Shown piece after piece: positions 1-5,954 of a stretch of 5,954 nt of DNA. This DNA is from Bacteroidales bacterium. GTDB lineage: Bacteria > Bacteroidota > Bacteroidia > Bacteroidales > Muribaculaceae. Under the pieces are notes generated by a model. That model made no database searches, was not told the origin of the DNA, and saw nothing but the letters and a program-made list of their open reading frames with translations. Where the stretch lies: contig JAAVGQ010000016.1 of assembly GCA_014800105.1 (NCBI GenBank), positions 2,903 to 8,856 on the forward strand, given 5' to 3'. Made by a program: the position numbers and the translations under genes. Every line of letters begins with the position of its first letter. The first letter of the stretch is position 1.

Positions 1-837
1 CATAACCTCGAAGTGCGTTATCAGAACTTTAATCAGGAGCGTCAGCAGTCAGTGATGCTTATGGCCAACGCCTCGATGACTCAGAACAGCATTATACAGA
101 AAACTACTTATAATGCCGAAACCGGTGGCCAGTTCACGACTTATGAAAATGTGAACGGAGTGTGGAGTGCTCGAGTGATGAATATGTTCTCGACTCCGTT
201 CCGCAACAAGGTCTTCACATTCAATAACCACTTGTTCTTTAATTTCAACCAGGGCGTGGGTTTCAATAACGGAATGAAGAATACGAGCCGCAATATCATG
301 GTTGCCGAGTCATTCTCTTTCAGGTGGCAGCCTGAGGATGTTTCTCTTGAGCTGAGACCCAATTATCGCTTGCAGAAGACGTTCAATACTCTCCAGACTG
401 CGGCCCAAAGCCAGTCTCTGATTCATAATTATGGATTTGGATTCAATGGTTATTATCGTACTCCCTTCGATGTCATCTTTGATACTGATCTCAACTTTAA
501 TGCATCAAAAGGTTACAGTGCCGGTTATGATACCAATATATGGATGTGGAACGCTTCGATCAGCTATCAGTTCCTGCGCGGGAAAGATGCTACTATTCAG
601 GTTAAAGTATATGACCTCCTGCATCAGACTCAACAGATTCGCCATAACGTGACCGCTAACTATATCGATGATGTCGAGTATAACACAATCACACGTTACT
701 TCATGTTTAGCTTCATTTATAAATTCAATACATTCGGTAAGGGTAATGAGCCCGGACGCCGTGGTGAAGGTGGCTTCGGTGGACCTGGCGGAGGTACCGG
801 CCGCGGACCCGGTGGTCCTGGTGGTCGTCGATTCTGA
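1..837 (+). CDS. TonB-dependent receptor-like outer-membrane beta-barrel protein, C-terminal part (5' end outside the window)
   Basis: The reading frame is open from base 1 to the TGA at 835-837 (278 residues seen). A GTG at 13 lies inside the frame and is unlikely to be the real start, because the barrel is already under way there. The protein is a run of alternating amphipathic strands rich in Asn, Phe, Tyr and Thr, as in the barrel half of Bacteroidetes TonB-dependent receptor-like proteins (outer-membrane beta-barrel family OMP_b-brl_3). The late stretch with SISYQFLRGKDATIQVKVYD, then NVTANYIDD and TRYFMFSFIYKFNTF, is typical of the last strands of that family. The barrel appears to end at KFNTF near 732. 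It is followed by a 27-residue glycine-rich tail (754-834, 15 Gly) ending in RRF. An N-terminal carboxypeptidase-like domain and plug would be expected upstream but cannot be seen. The protein would sit in the outer membrane; its ligand is unknown. Family is likely, substrate unassignable. Confidence 0.85.
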   Translation, partial: HNLEVRYQNFNQERQQSVMLMANASMTQNSIIQKTTYNAETGGQFTTYENVNGVWSARVMNMFSTPFRNKVFTFNNHLFFNFNQGVGFNNGMKNTSRNIMVAESFSFRWQPEDVSLELRPNYRLQKTFNTLQTAAQSQSLIHNYGFGFNGYYRTPFDVIFDTDLNFNASKGYSAGYDTNIWMWNASISYQFLRGKDATIQVKVYDLLHQTQQIRHNVTANYIDDVEYNTITRYFMFSFIYKFNTFGKGNEPGRRGEGGFGGPGGGTGRGPGGPGGRRF

Positions 838-861
838 ATCACATGACTTGTTGAAAGATAT

Positions 862-899
862 GGTGTATCATCCTCATCAAAATGGGTGATACACCTTTT
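862..899 (+). terminator. Rho-independent terminator after the outer-membrane barrel gene
   Basis: An inverted repeat starts 24 bases after the barrel stop codon. GGTGTATCA (862-870) pairs perfectly with TGATACACC (887-895). Three more pairs (871-873 with 884-886, one of them a T-G wobble) extend the stem to 12 bp around a 10-base loop. TTTT (896-899) and a second T-rich stretch (903-907) follow directly. This matches an intrinsic terminator and separates the barrel gene from the helicase. No experiment is available, and terminators in Bacteroidetes are less well studied than in E. coli. Confidence 0.8.
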
Positions 900-964
900 C
901 AGTATTTTAAACAGTCAGGACATTTGGTTTGTTATACTCTTAGATCAGTTCAATAAATTGAAAT

Positions 965-2446
965 ATGAAACTCAACGATATTCTTGATAATCTTGCAGAG
1001 AAGGCCGGTATAAAACAGATTAACGCCATGCAGCAAGTAATGGCTTCAACAGCATCAAGGCATGTTATGTTGCTTGCGCCCACGGGGTCAGGCAAGACAA
1101 TTGCATTTACATTATATATGCTCCAGCGCGTGGGTAAGCCCTTGGGCGTCGTTCAGGCGATTGTAATGGCTCCGTCCCGTGAGCTGGTTCTTCAGGTGTG
1201 TGGAGTTATCCGCCAGCTGGCGACCGGCCTTAAGGTAACCCCTCTATATGGTGGACATGCTGTTGCTGACGAGGTTAACGGACTGTCAGTTACTCCTGAT
1301 ATAGTTGTCGCAACTCCCGGCCGACTGCTCGACCACATTCAGCGCGACCGCATAGATATGAGCACCGTTGCAACCCTCGTGCTTGATGAATATGACAAGT
1401 CGCTGGAGCTCGGATTTGCCGACGAGATGAGTCGTATTATCAAGCGAATGACCTCAGTGAGCAATATCGCCCTCACCAGTGCGACAAAGCTTGAAGAGAT
1501 TCCGGCTTTCATGCCTGTAGGTCGAATCGAGACTATAGATTTTACATCCAAGACCCCGGCACCGCGCAACCGCATGCAGGTGGTTGAGGTTGAGTGTCCT
1601 GAAAAAGATAAACTCCCCACGCTGATTGAACTGCTACGTTCACTTGACAATCAAAAGGTAATCATCTTTGTGAACCATCGCGAGAGCACTGAGCGTGTCT
1701 ATGAAGCGTTACTGAAAGAGAAATTCCCCGTGGGACTCTATCACGGTGGTCTTGAACAGCGTGACCGCCAGCTCGCACTCGACCTTCTGGATAATGGAAC
1801 AACTCCCATTCTCGTTTCTACTGACCTCGCCTCGCGCGGTCTTGATATTGAGGCTGTGGGCAGTGTGATTCACTATCATATTCCATCAACCGTCGAAGCG
1901 TGGACTCACCGCAATGGCCGTACGGCCCGTCAGGACGCGACCGGAACTGTCTATGTTCTCCTGGGCCCGGTTGACAATCTCCCGGAATATGTAACCTTTG
2001 ACCGTCCATACGTTCCTACGGGACTTTCTGACGCCCCTATTAGCAGCGACGTCGCTACGATATATTTCAATGCCGGCCGCCGTGAGAAAATATCGCGTGG
2101 TGACATTGCGGGCTATCTCATAAATAAGGGAGGCTTGCAGGGTGATGAAGTGGGTAAAATCAGCGTGAACGACCACTCGGCAATCGCTGCCGTGCCTGCT
2201 GAAAAAGCACGCGAGGTAGTCAAGGCTGTTGCCCCACATAAACTTAAGAATACCCGGGTGCGCGTAACTCAGCTTGTGGCAGGAGTAAAGTCTCCCGTAA
2301 CGAGCAAGCCTGATGCAAAGAAAACTGAATTCAAAAAACCGGCAAAACCGGACGGTGGTGCTGCACCGAAGCGCCCCTCGGCGCCTACTTCTTCGAGAGG
2401 TAACGCTTCGAGAGGTAGCGCCTCACGGGGCGGTCGTAGAAAATAA
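965..2446 (+). CDS. DEAD-box ATP-dependent RNA helicase, DbpA-like, with variant motif II (DEYD)
   Basis: The 493-residue protein carries the ordered superfamily 2 helicase motifs: a Q-motif-like glutamine at 23, motif I APTGSGKT (38-45), motif Ia PSREL (70-74), TPGR (117-120), motif II DEYD (141-144), motif III SAT (172-174), VIIFVNHRES (232-241), motif V STDLASRGLD (285-294) and motif VI HRNGRTAR (315-322). Residues about 363-435, starting ATIYFNAGRREKISRGDI, resemble the DbpA C-terminal RNA-binding domain, which in E. coli DbpA recognises 23S rRNA. A basic low-complexity tail (about 440-493) ends in SRG-type repeats. The likely role is ATP-driven remodelling of structured RNA, perhaps in ribosome assembly; the RNA target is inferred from the domain only. 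Motif II has Tyr in place of Ala, but the catalytic Asp-Glu pair and the motif VI arginines remain, so ATPase activity is expected. The ATG at 965 sits just before the first helix and has an A/T-rich leader without a Shine-Dalgarno site. The 3' end overlaps the convergent acyltransferase gene by 62 bp. Confidence 0.93.
   Translation: MKLNDILDNLAEKAGIKQINAMQQVMASTASRHVMLLAPTGSGKTIAFTLYMLQRVGKPLGVVQAIVMAPSRELVLQVCGVIRQLATGLKVTPLYGGHAVADEVNGLSVTPDIVVATPGRLLDHIQRDRIDMSTVATLVLDEYDKSLELGFADEMSRIIKRMTSVSNIALTSATKLEEIPAFMPVGRIETIDFTSKTPAPRNRMQVVEVECPEKDKLPTLIELLRSLDNQKVIIFVNHRESTERVYEALLKEKFPVGLYHGGLEQRDRQLALDLLDNGTTPILVSTDLASRGLDIEAVGSVIHYHIPSTVEAWTHRNGRTARQDATGTVYVLLGPVDNLPEYVTFDRPYVPTGLSDAPISSDVATIYFNAGRREKISRGDIAGYLINKGGLQGDEVGKISVNDHSAIAAVPAEKAREVVKAVAPHKLKNTRVRVTQLVAGVKSPVTSKPDAKKTEFKKPAKPDGGAAPKRPSAPTSSRGNASRGSASRGGRRK
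2333..2351 (-). terminator. Possible intrinsic terminator for the acyltransferase, inside the helicase gene
   Basis: Read on the minus strand, CCGG (2351-2348), a 5-base loop TTTTG (2347-2343), CCGG (2342-2339) and then six T (2338-2333) form a short GC-only hairpin plus T-tract. It begins 34 bases past the acyltransferase stop codon at 2385-2387. The stem is only 4 bp, so it is weak. The same bases encode the Lys/Pro-rich stretch of the helicase tail, so A-runs here are also expected from lysine codons. A second small stem, 2371-2375 with 2380-2384, lies between it and the stop codon. Confidence 0.3.
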
Positions 2447-3494
2447 GGAGGAGCCATGCCAGAATGATTGACGAGAACACTATGGCGATGGCTACGTGCC
2501 ATGTTTCGCTGAATGACAGCTCGTTGGTCCACACCCATGCGTAAAATAGATACATCAAAGGATAGTGTATGGCATAGAGTGGAAATGACAGCTCTCCAAT
2601 GAGGCTCTTGAAACGGCTTTCTCTCTCTTCGATCGCCGATGCACCCATCGCGAGAACCATCGGGAAAATGAAGAGTATGACTATTGTATCATAGACCGCA
2701 TTCAGCCATTCATGTCCTTCAGGGCCCGCGTAGGGCATGCAGGTCACGACTGTAAGGATGAGAGTGCACCAAAGAAAGGCGTGGGGTAATCTTCTGCGCC
2801 TGAAGGTATGCGACATAAGTAATCCTGCAGTAAATGAGAACATTACTCGGGCGAGGCCTCCCCACATGTTGTTATCGTAGGCAGTCCAACCCACACACAG
2901 ATTGTAGTATCCTGTCAAGTTCCCGAAAAGTGTAGCCAGTATCCCACCGCCACTTATTATTGTGAGCACCGCAAGCCACCTGTTGTTGAGGCGCCTTACA
3001 AACACTGCATAAAAAATATTGGCGATATACTCGAAGAATAATGACCAGTGGGGACCGTTCAGAGGGAACATCTCACGGTTTCCTCTCACTTCATGCATTG
3101 AGCCCGGAATTACCGGAAGCAGGAAGACATTGAATAGACACGCAGCAAGAACCATGACGAGCGATACGGCCTCACCGTTCCATTTTTGTGATCCGCCCAT
3201 AATGAAAGTAATTGCGCCTATCAGGGTTCCGGCGATTACCATCGGGTGAAGTCTGATGAGTCGTCGTTTAAAAAACTCCCACCGTGTAAGCTTACCTCCA
3301 TTCCACCGGTTGTCATAGGAAAAACCTATAACGTAGCCTGATAGAAGAAAGAAAAAATCCACCGACAGGTAACCGTGGTTAAGCATCTGGTCGGCCGGCG
3401 ATGTCGCGAATCCCTCGAAAATGTGAAACCATATAACGATAAATGCGGCCACTCCACGCAGCGCGTCGAGAGTATAAAGTCTTTCCTGATTCAT
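2385..3494 (-). CDS. Membrane acyltransferase, acyltransferase-3 (OafA/YrhL-like) family
   Basis: The 369-residue protein starts at the ATG 3494-3492 with MNQERLYTLDALRGVAAF, the standard opening of acyltransferase-3 proteins. The conserved Arg-X10-His pair (R13, H24) thought to be catalytic is present. So are VDFFFLLSGY (45-54), a WSLFFEY motif in the middle, and a late AIHYPLMYL segment. About ten hydrophobic stretches fit an integral inner-membrane protein, and the length is normal for a stand-alone family member without a fused SGNH domain. Such enzymes move acetyl or other acyl groups onto surface glycans, peptidoglycan or small molecules; the acceptor cannot be told here, because no glycan gene cluster is adjacent. 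The C-terminus is basic, with a doubled RYLSK caused by a DNA duplication. The gene is alone on its strand, converges on the helicase and has its own promoter at 3529-3536. Confidence 0.92.
   Translation of the reverse strand: MNQERLYTLDALRGVAAFIVIWFHIFEGFATSPADQMLNHGYLSVDFFFLLSGYVIGFSYDNRWNGGKLTRWEFFKRRLIRLHPMVIAGTLIGAITFIMGGSQKWNGEAVSLVMVLAACLFNVFLLPVIPGSMHEVRGNREMFPLNGPHWSLFFEYIANIFYAVFVRRLNNRWLAVLTIISGGGILATLFGNLTGYYNLCVGWTAYDNNMWGGLARVMFSFTAGLLMSHTFRRRRLPHAFLWCTLILTVVTCMPYAGPEGHEWLNAVYDTIVILFIFPMVLAMGASAIEERESRFKSLIGELSFPLYAIHYPLMYLFYAWVWTNELSFSETWHVAIAIVFSSIILAWLLLIFYDRPVRRYLSKRYLSKK
2391..2420. repeat. 15-bp tandem duplication coding on both strands
   Basis: Two adjacent copies, 2391-2405 and 2406-2420, differ at one base (the A at 2403 corresponds to G at 2418). 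The unit length is a multiple of three, so both overlapping genes stay in frame. On the plus strand it gives the SRGN/SRGS repeats of the helicase tail. On the minus strand it gives the doubled RYLSK end of the acyltransferase. A degraded third unit may follow from 2421 in the plus-strand protein (ASRGG). Confidence 0.85.
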
Positions 3495-3508
3495 TGTTTA
3501 ATTTGCTT

Positions 3509-3545
3509 GGAATTATTGCTTATAGTTACAAAAATAAGTAATTCC
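3509..3545. repeat. Imperfect inverted repeat surrounding the acyltransferase promoter
   Basis: GGAATTA (3509-3515) pairs with TAATTCC (3539-3545), and CTTA (3519-3522) pairs with TAAG (3535-3538), with a 3-base bulge (3516-3518) on the left arm. The 12-base centre (3523-3534) includes most of the -7 element. This could be an operator for a dimeric regulator or a transcript hairpin. Its A/T-rich content makes a chance match possible. Confidence 0.35.
3529..3536 (-). promoter_or_regulatory. Bacteroidetes -7 promoter element for the acyltransferase
   Basis: On the minus strand, 3536-3529 reads TATTTTTG, a perfect match to the Bacteroidetes consensus TAnnTTTG. It ends 34 bases before the acyltransferase ATG, which predicts a leader of about 25-30 nt. 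No convincing TTTG -33 element is seen at the usual distance. The element lies in the spacer of an imperfect inverted repeat (3509-3545). Confidence 0.55.
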
Positions 3546-3625
3546 AGTCAATCATGCACTGAGTGTTGAAAGAATTTAATGAGCGTTATAGAACATTAAA
3601 TCACCCTGCGGTGTTACTCTTCTAT

Positions 3626-3646
3626 TCCCGGGATTGAAGACCGGGG
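3626..3646 (+). promoter_or_regulatory. Small GC-rich hairpin in the porin upstream region
   Basis: CCCGG (3627-3631) pairs with CCGGG (3641-3645), with one T-G wobble outside, around a 9-base loop. It ends 29 bases before the porin start codon. A 7-base direct repeat AACTGTT (3655-3661 and 3669-3675) lies between the hairpin and the ATG. Either could affect porin expression, but no known regulator motif is recognised and no clear promoter for the porin is visible in 3495-3675. Confidence 0.25.
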
Positions 3647-3675
3647 CATGTTTCAACTGTTTAAACTGAACTGTT

Positions 3676-5001
3676 ATGATGACTCGATTAGTAGGTTGCC
3701 TTGGCGCTATGTTGTTTACTCTTAGTGCATTTGGCGAGCAGCCAATTAACAAATCCAATATGACTCCTGAGGAAATCAGGGAGGCGAATCAGCAGGAAAG
3801 CCACAAGATTGTTTTCGTGGGTAACGGAGAGCAGGCTTCGGCTGATTCAGTTGCTCGTGCAGTAAGAATGTTTTATGCTGACCAGTATAGACATTTTAAA
3901 GACCCCTTGGCACCTAACTTCCTTCTGATGAGTCGTGATGCTAACATTGCCATGGGCATAGGCGGTGCCGTGCGCATGAGGGGTTGGGCTGACTTTAACG
4001 GCTCGATTAACGCCAACGGTTTTATTCCTTATCTCATACCCGTGCCGTCTGACCCAACCCAGCGTCGCCGCATCGGTGGAACTCCCGGAGGTACATCTCT
4101 CTTTATGAGGGTAATTGGATTTAATACATTGATTAAGACATTTAATGCTTATATTCAGGCTGATTTTTCGGGTCCCGGCAATGTGGGATTCAAGCTTAAG
4201 AAGGCATACGTTATAATGTCAGACTGGACCGTGGGCTATGCAACGACCACTTTTGCCGACCCTGCTGCTGAGGTTCCCACTATCGATGGTGCCGGACCCA
4301 ATGGAGAAGCTTCAAAGACAGCGATGCTCGTGCGCTGGATGCATGATTTCAACAGCCACTGGAGCATGGCGGCATCAGTCGAAATGCCTTCAAGCCAGGT
4401 GGATGCTGATGGAACCCGCACTCAGGTGCTCAATGACTGGATGCCTGACTATGTGGCGTTTGGTCAATACAGTTGGGCTCATGGCCAGCACGTTCGCCTC
4501 TCGGGCATGATGCGCACCATTCCTTATCGTGACCTTGTGACCGGCGTGAACCATAATAAAATAGGGTGGGGTGCTCAGTTAAGTACTTTCCTCAAGCCTG
4601 CCAATCCTCTCGCAATCTTTGGTATTGTGAACTATGGTGAGGGATATGGAAGCTATATGGGTGATCTTTCGGTAGGTAATTATGACCTTGTTCCCACTGC
4701 CGGCCATCCGGGACAGCTACATGCACCCCGCTCGCTGGGAATCTCAGGAGGTTTGAGATATAGCTTCCGTCCCAATGTGTATGCCTGCGCGGCTTACGGT
4801 CAGGCACGCTACTATAATCATGACTCGGAATATAAGTCAACTGACTATAGAATAGGTAGATATTTTGCTGCCAATATATTCTGGGAACCTACGCCCCGCC
4901 TTCAGGCCGGTATCGAATACCTGTGGGGGCAGCGTAATAACTTTGACGGCAATCACAACCACGCCAACCGTGTCGACGTGCTCTTCCAGTTCTCGTTCTG
5001 A
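3676..5001 (+). CDS. DcaP-family trimeric outer-membrane porin
   Basis: The 441-residue protein begins with a signal peptide: MMTR, a hydrophobic core to about residue 19, and a probable cleavage after AFG (18-20) before EQ. A second in-frame ATG at 3679 would serve equally well. A charged, helix-prone segment (about 30-75, TPEEIREANQQES to FYADQYRHF) comes before the barrel. The barrel starts near 90 with MGIGGAVRMRGWADF and ends in the aromatic strand VDVLFQFSF, whose terminal Phe is the usual barrel-assembly signal. The order FNAYIQADFSG, then LKKAYVIMSDWTVGYATTTFADP and VPTIDGAGPNG, resembles DcaP-like porins. Acinetobacter DcaP passes dicarboxylates and other anionic solutes, and a similar role here is only inferred. 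The gene is flanked by its own intergenic regions and appears monocistronic. A general outer-membrane porin of another family is the main alternative. Confidence 0.82.
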   Translation: MMTRLVGCLGAMLFTLSAFGEQPINKSNMTPEEIREANQQESHKIVFVGNGEQASADSVARAVRMFYADQYRHFKDPLAPNFLLMSRDANIAMGIGGAVRMRGWADFNGSINANGFIPYLIPVPSDPTQRRRIGGTPGGTSLFMRVIGFNTLIKTFNAYIQADFSGPGNVGFKLKKAYVIMSDWTVGYATTTFADPAAEVPTIDGAGPNGEASKTAMLVRWMHDFNSHWSMAASVEMPSSQVDADGTRTQVLNDWMPDYVAFGQYSWAHGQHVRLSGMMRTIPYRDLVTGVNHNKIGWGAQLSTFLKPANPLAIFGIVNYGEGYGSYMGDLSVGNYDLVPTAGHPGQLHAPRSLGISGGLRYSFRPNVYACAAYGQARYYNHDSEYKSTDYRIGRYFAANIFWEPTPRLQAGIEYLWGQRNNFDGNHNHANRVDVLFQFSF

Positions 5002-5119
5002 CGGCCTATCGAAACCTGATTAACATTCACGATTGCAAAATGTCCAATGTTACGGAAGTATTAACGAAATTTTTCAATAATTTTTTTGGTTAATATATAC
5101 AAGTGAATGAAATAATTAG

Positions 5120-5127
5120 TAATTTTG
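5120..5127 (+). promoter_or_regulatory. Bacteroidetes -7 promoter element for gap
   Basis: TAATTTTG matches the Bacteroidetes -7 consensus TAnnTTTG perfectly. It is preceded by a strongly A/T-rich stretch (about 5061-5119) that includes a run of seven T (5081-5087). A TTTG at 5085-5088 is too far upstream (31-base gap) to be a normal -33 element. Transcription would start near 5133, leaving a leader of about 85 nt before the gap ATG. Confidence 0.6.
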
Positions 5128-5133
5128 TGGTGA

Positions 5134-5187
5134 TAAACGGTTGTAGACCGTCCGGTTTACTGCCGCGGTAGAAAATGATAACATTTT
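5134..5187 (+). promoter_or_regulatory. Structured 5' leader of gap with consecutive hairpins
   Basis: Three short hairpins can form in order: ACGGT (5137-5141) with ACCGT (5147-5151) around TGTAG; 5160-5163 with 5168-5171 (one G-T wobble) around CGCG; and AAAATG (5172-5177) with CATTTT (5182-5187) around ATAA. A competing stem pairs TAAACGG (5134-5140) with 5152-5159 (one bulged G) and excludes the first hairpin. No known riboswitch class is recognised. The leader may affect mRNA stability or translation of a highly expressed gene, which is inference. Confidence 0.35.
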
Positions 5188-5212
5188 AAACCACTATATT
5201 TTAAATAATTAA

Positions 5213-5954
<742 letters not shown>

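Noticed and set aside
928..960. A possible helicase promoter: TTTG (928-931) with TAAATTG (954-960), which would give a nearly leaderless transcript starting at the ATG.
   Set aside because: The -7 match lacks one T of TAnnTTTG and the 22-base spacing is long. In such A/T-rich DNA the match is not convincing.
1339..1650. A 103-codon open frame on the minus strand inside the helicase gene, and similar antisense frames at 1886-2239 and 4592-4840.
   Set aside because: They lie opposite strongly conserved helicase or porin codons, are Ser/Arg-rich or otherwise without domain features, and have no leader or promoter. They are shadows of the real genes.
2445..2544. A strong Shine-Dalgarno-like AAGGAGGAG (2445-2453) followed by a 3-codon frame (ATG at 2456) and an ATGA-overlapping 26-codon frame (2464-2544) on the plus strand.
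   Set aside because: It lies wholly antisense to conserved acyltransferase codons, and the purine run is simply the complement of consecutive leucine codons (CTCCTC). The peptide has no recognisable feature, and Bacteroidetes rarely rely on Shine-Dalgarno sites.
3566..3592. A sigma-70-like TTGAAA / TATAGA pair upstream of the porin.
   Set aside because: The spacing is only 15 bases, and this E. coli-type promoter is not the form used by Bacteroidetes. No TAnnTTTG element is present at this place.
3688..3699. LVGC at residues 5-8 of the porin, resembling a lipoprotein lipobox.
   Set aside because: The cysteine is too close to the N-terminus, with no hydrophobic stretch before it, and the hydrophobic core continues after it. 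A standard cleavage near residue 20 and a beta-barrel body fit better.
5021..5093. A terminator after the porin gene: TAACATT (5021-5027) with AATGTTA (5046-5052), or TTAAC (5061-5065) with GTTAA (5089-5093).
   Set aside because: The stems are short and A/T-rich, have long loops, and have no T-run directly after them. A porin terminator is expected in this region, but I cannot place it.

Overview
The window looks like chromosomal DNA from a member of the Bacteroidales, plausibly Muribaculaceae-like. This is inferred, with no database search, from four things: an OmpA/TonB-type outer-membrane barrel with a glycine-rich tail, a DcaP-type porin, start codons without Shine-Dalgarno sites but with A/T-rich leaders, and two perfect matches to the Bacteroidetes -7 promoter element TAnnTTTG in the right places. 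Coding density is high. There is no tRNA, rRNA, CRISPR array, insertion sequence or phage gene.

Layout. (1) Positions 1-837, plus strand: the 3' end of a large outer-membrane beta-barrel protein of the TonB-dependent receptor type, ending in a glycine-rich tail and followed by a clear hairpin plus T-tract terminator. (2) 965-2446, plus strand: a complete DbpA-like DEAD-box RNA helicase whose motif II reads DEYD instead of DEAD, with a basic low-complexity tail. (3) 2385-3494, minus strand: a complete membrane acyltransferase of the acyltransferase-3 (OafA/YrhL) family. It converges on the helicase and overlaps its 3' end by 62 bp. The overlap holds a 15-bp tandem duplication translated on both strands. 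(4) 3495-3675: a divergent intergenic region with a minus-strand promoter inside an inverted repeat. (5) 3676-5001, plus strand: a complete DcaP-family outer-membrane porin with a signal peptide. (6) 5002-5218: an A/T-rich intergenic region with a strong -7 element and a leader of about 85 nt that can form several hairpins. (7) 5219 to the window end, plus strand: the first 245 codons of glyceraldehyde-3-phosphate dehydrogenase, cut by the window edge.

The genes appear to be independent transcription units rather than one pathway or operon: envelope transport (receptor-like barrel, porin), envelope or polysaccharide modification (acyltransferase), RNA metabolism (helicase) and central glycolysis (GAPDH). 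I do not see an undescribed multi-gene system. The most interesting signals are small-scale: the dual-coded repeat at the convergent gene ends, a possible minus-strand terminator inside the helicase reading frame, the variant helicase motif II, and the structured gap leader.
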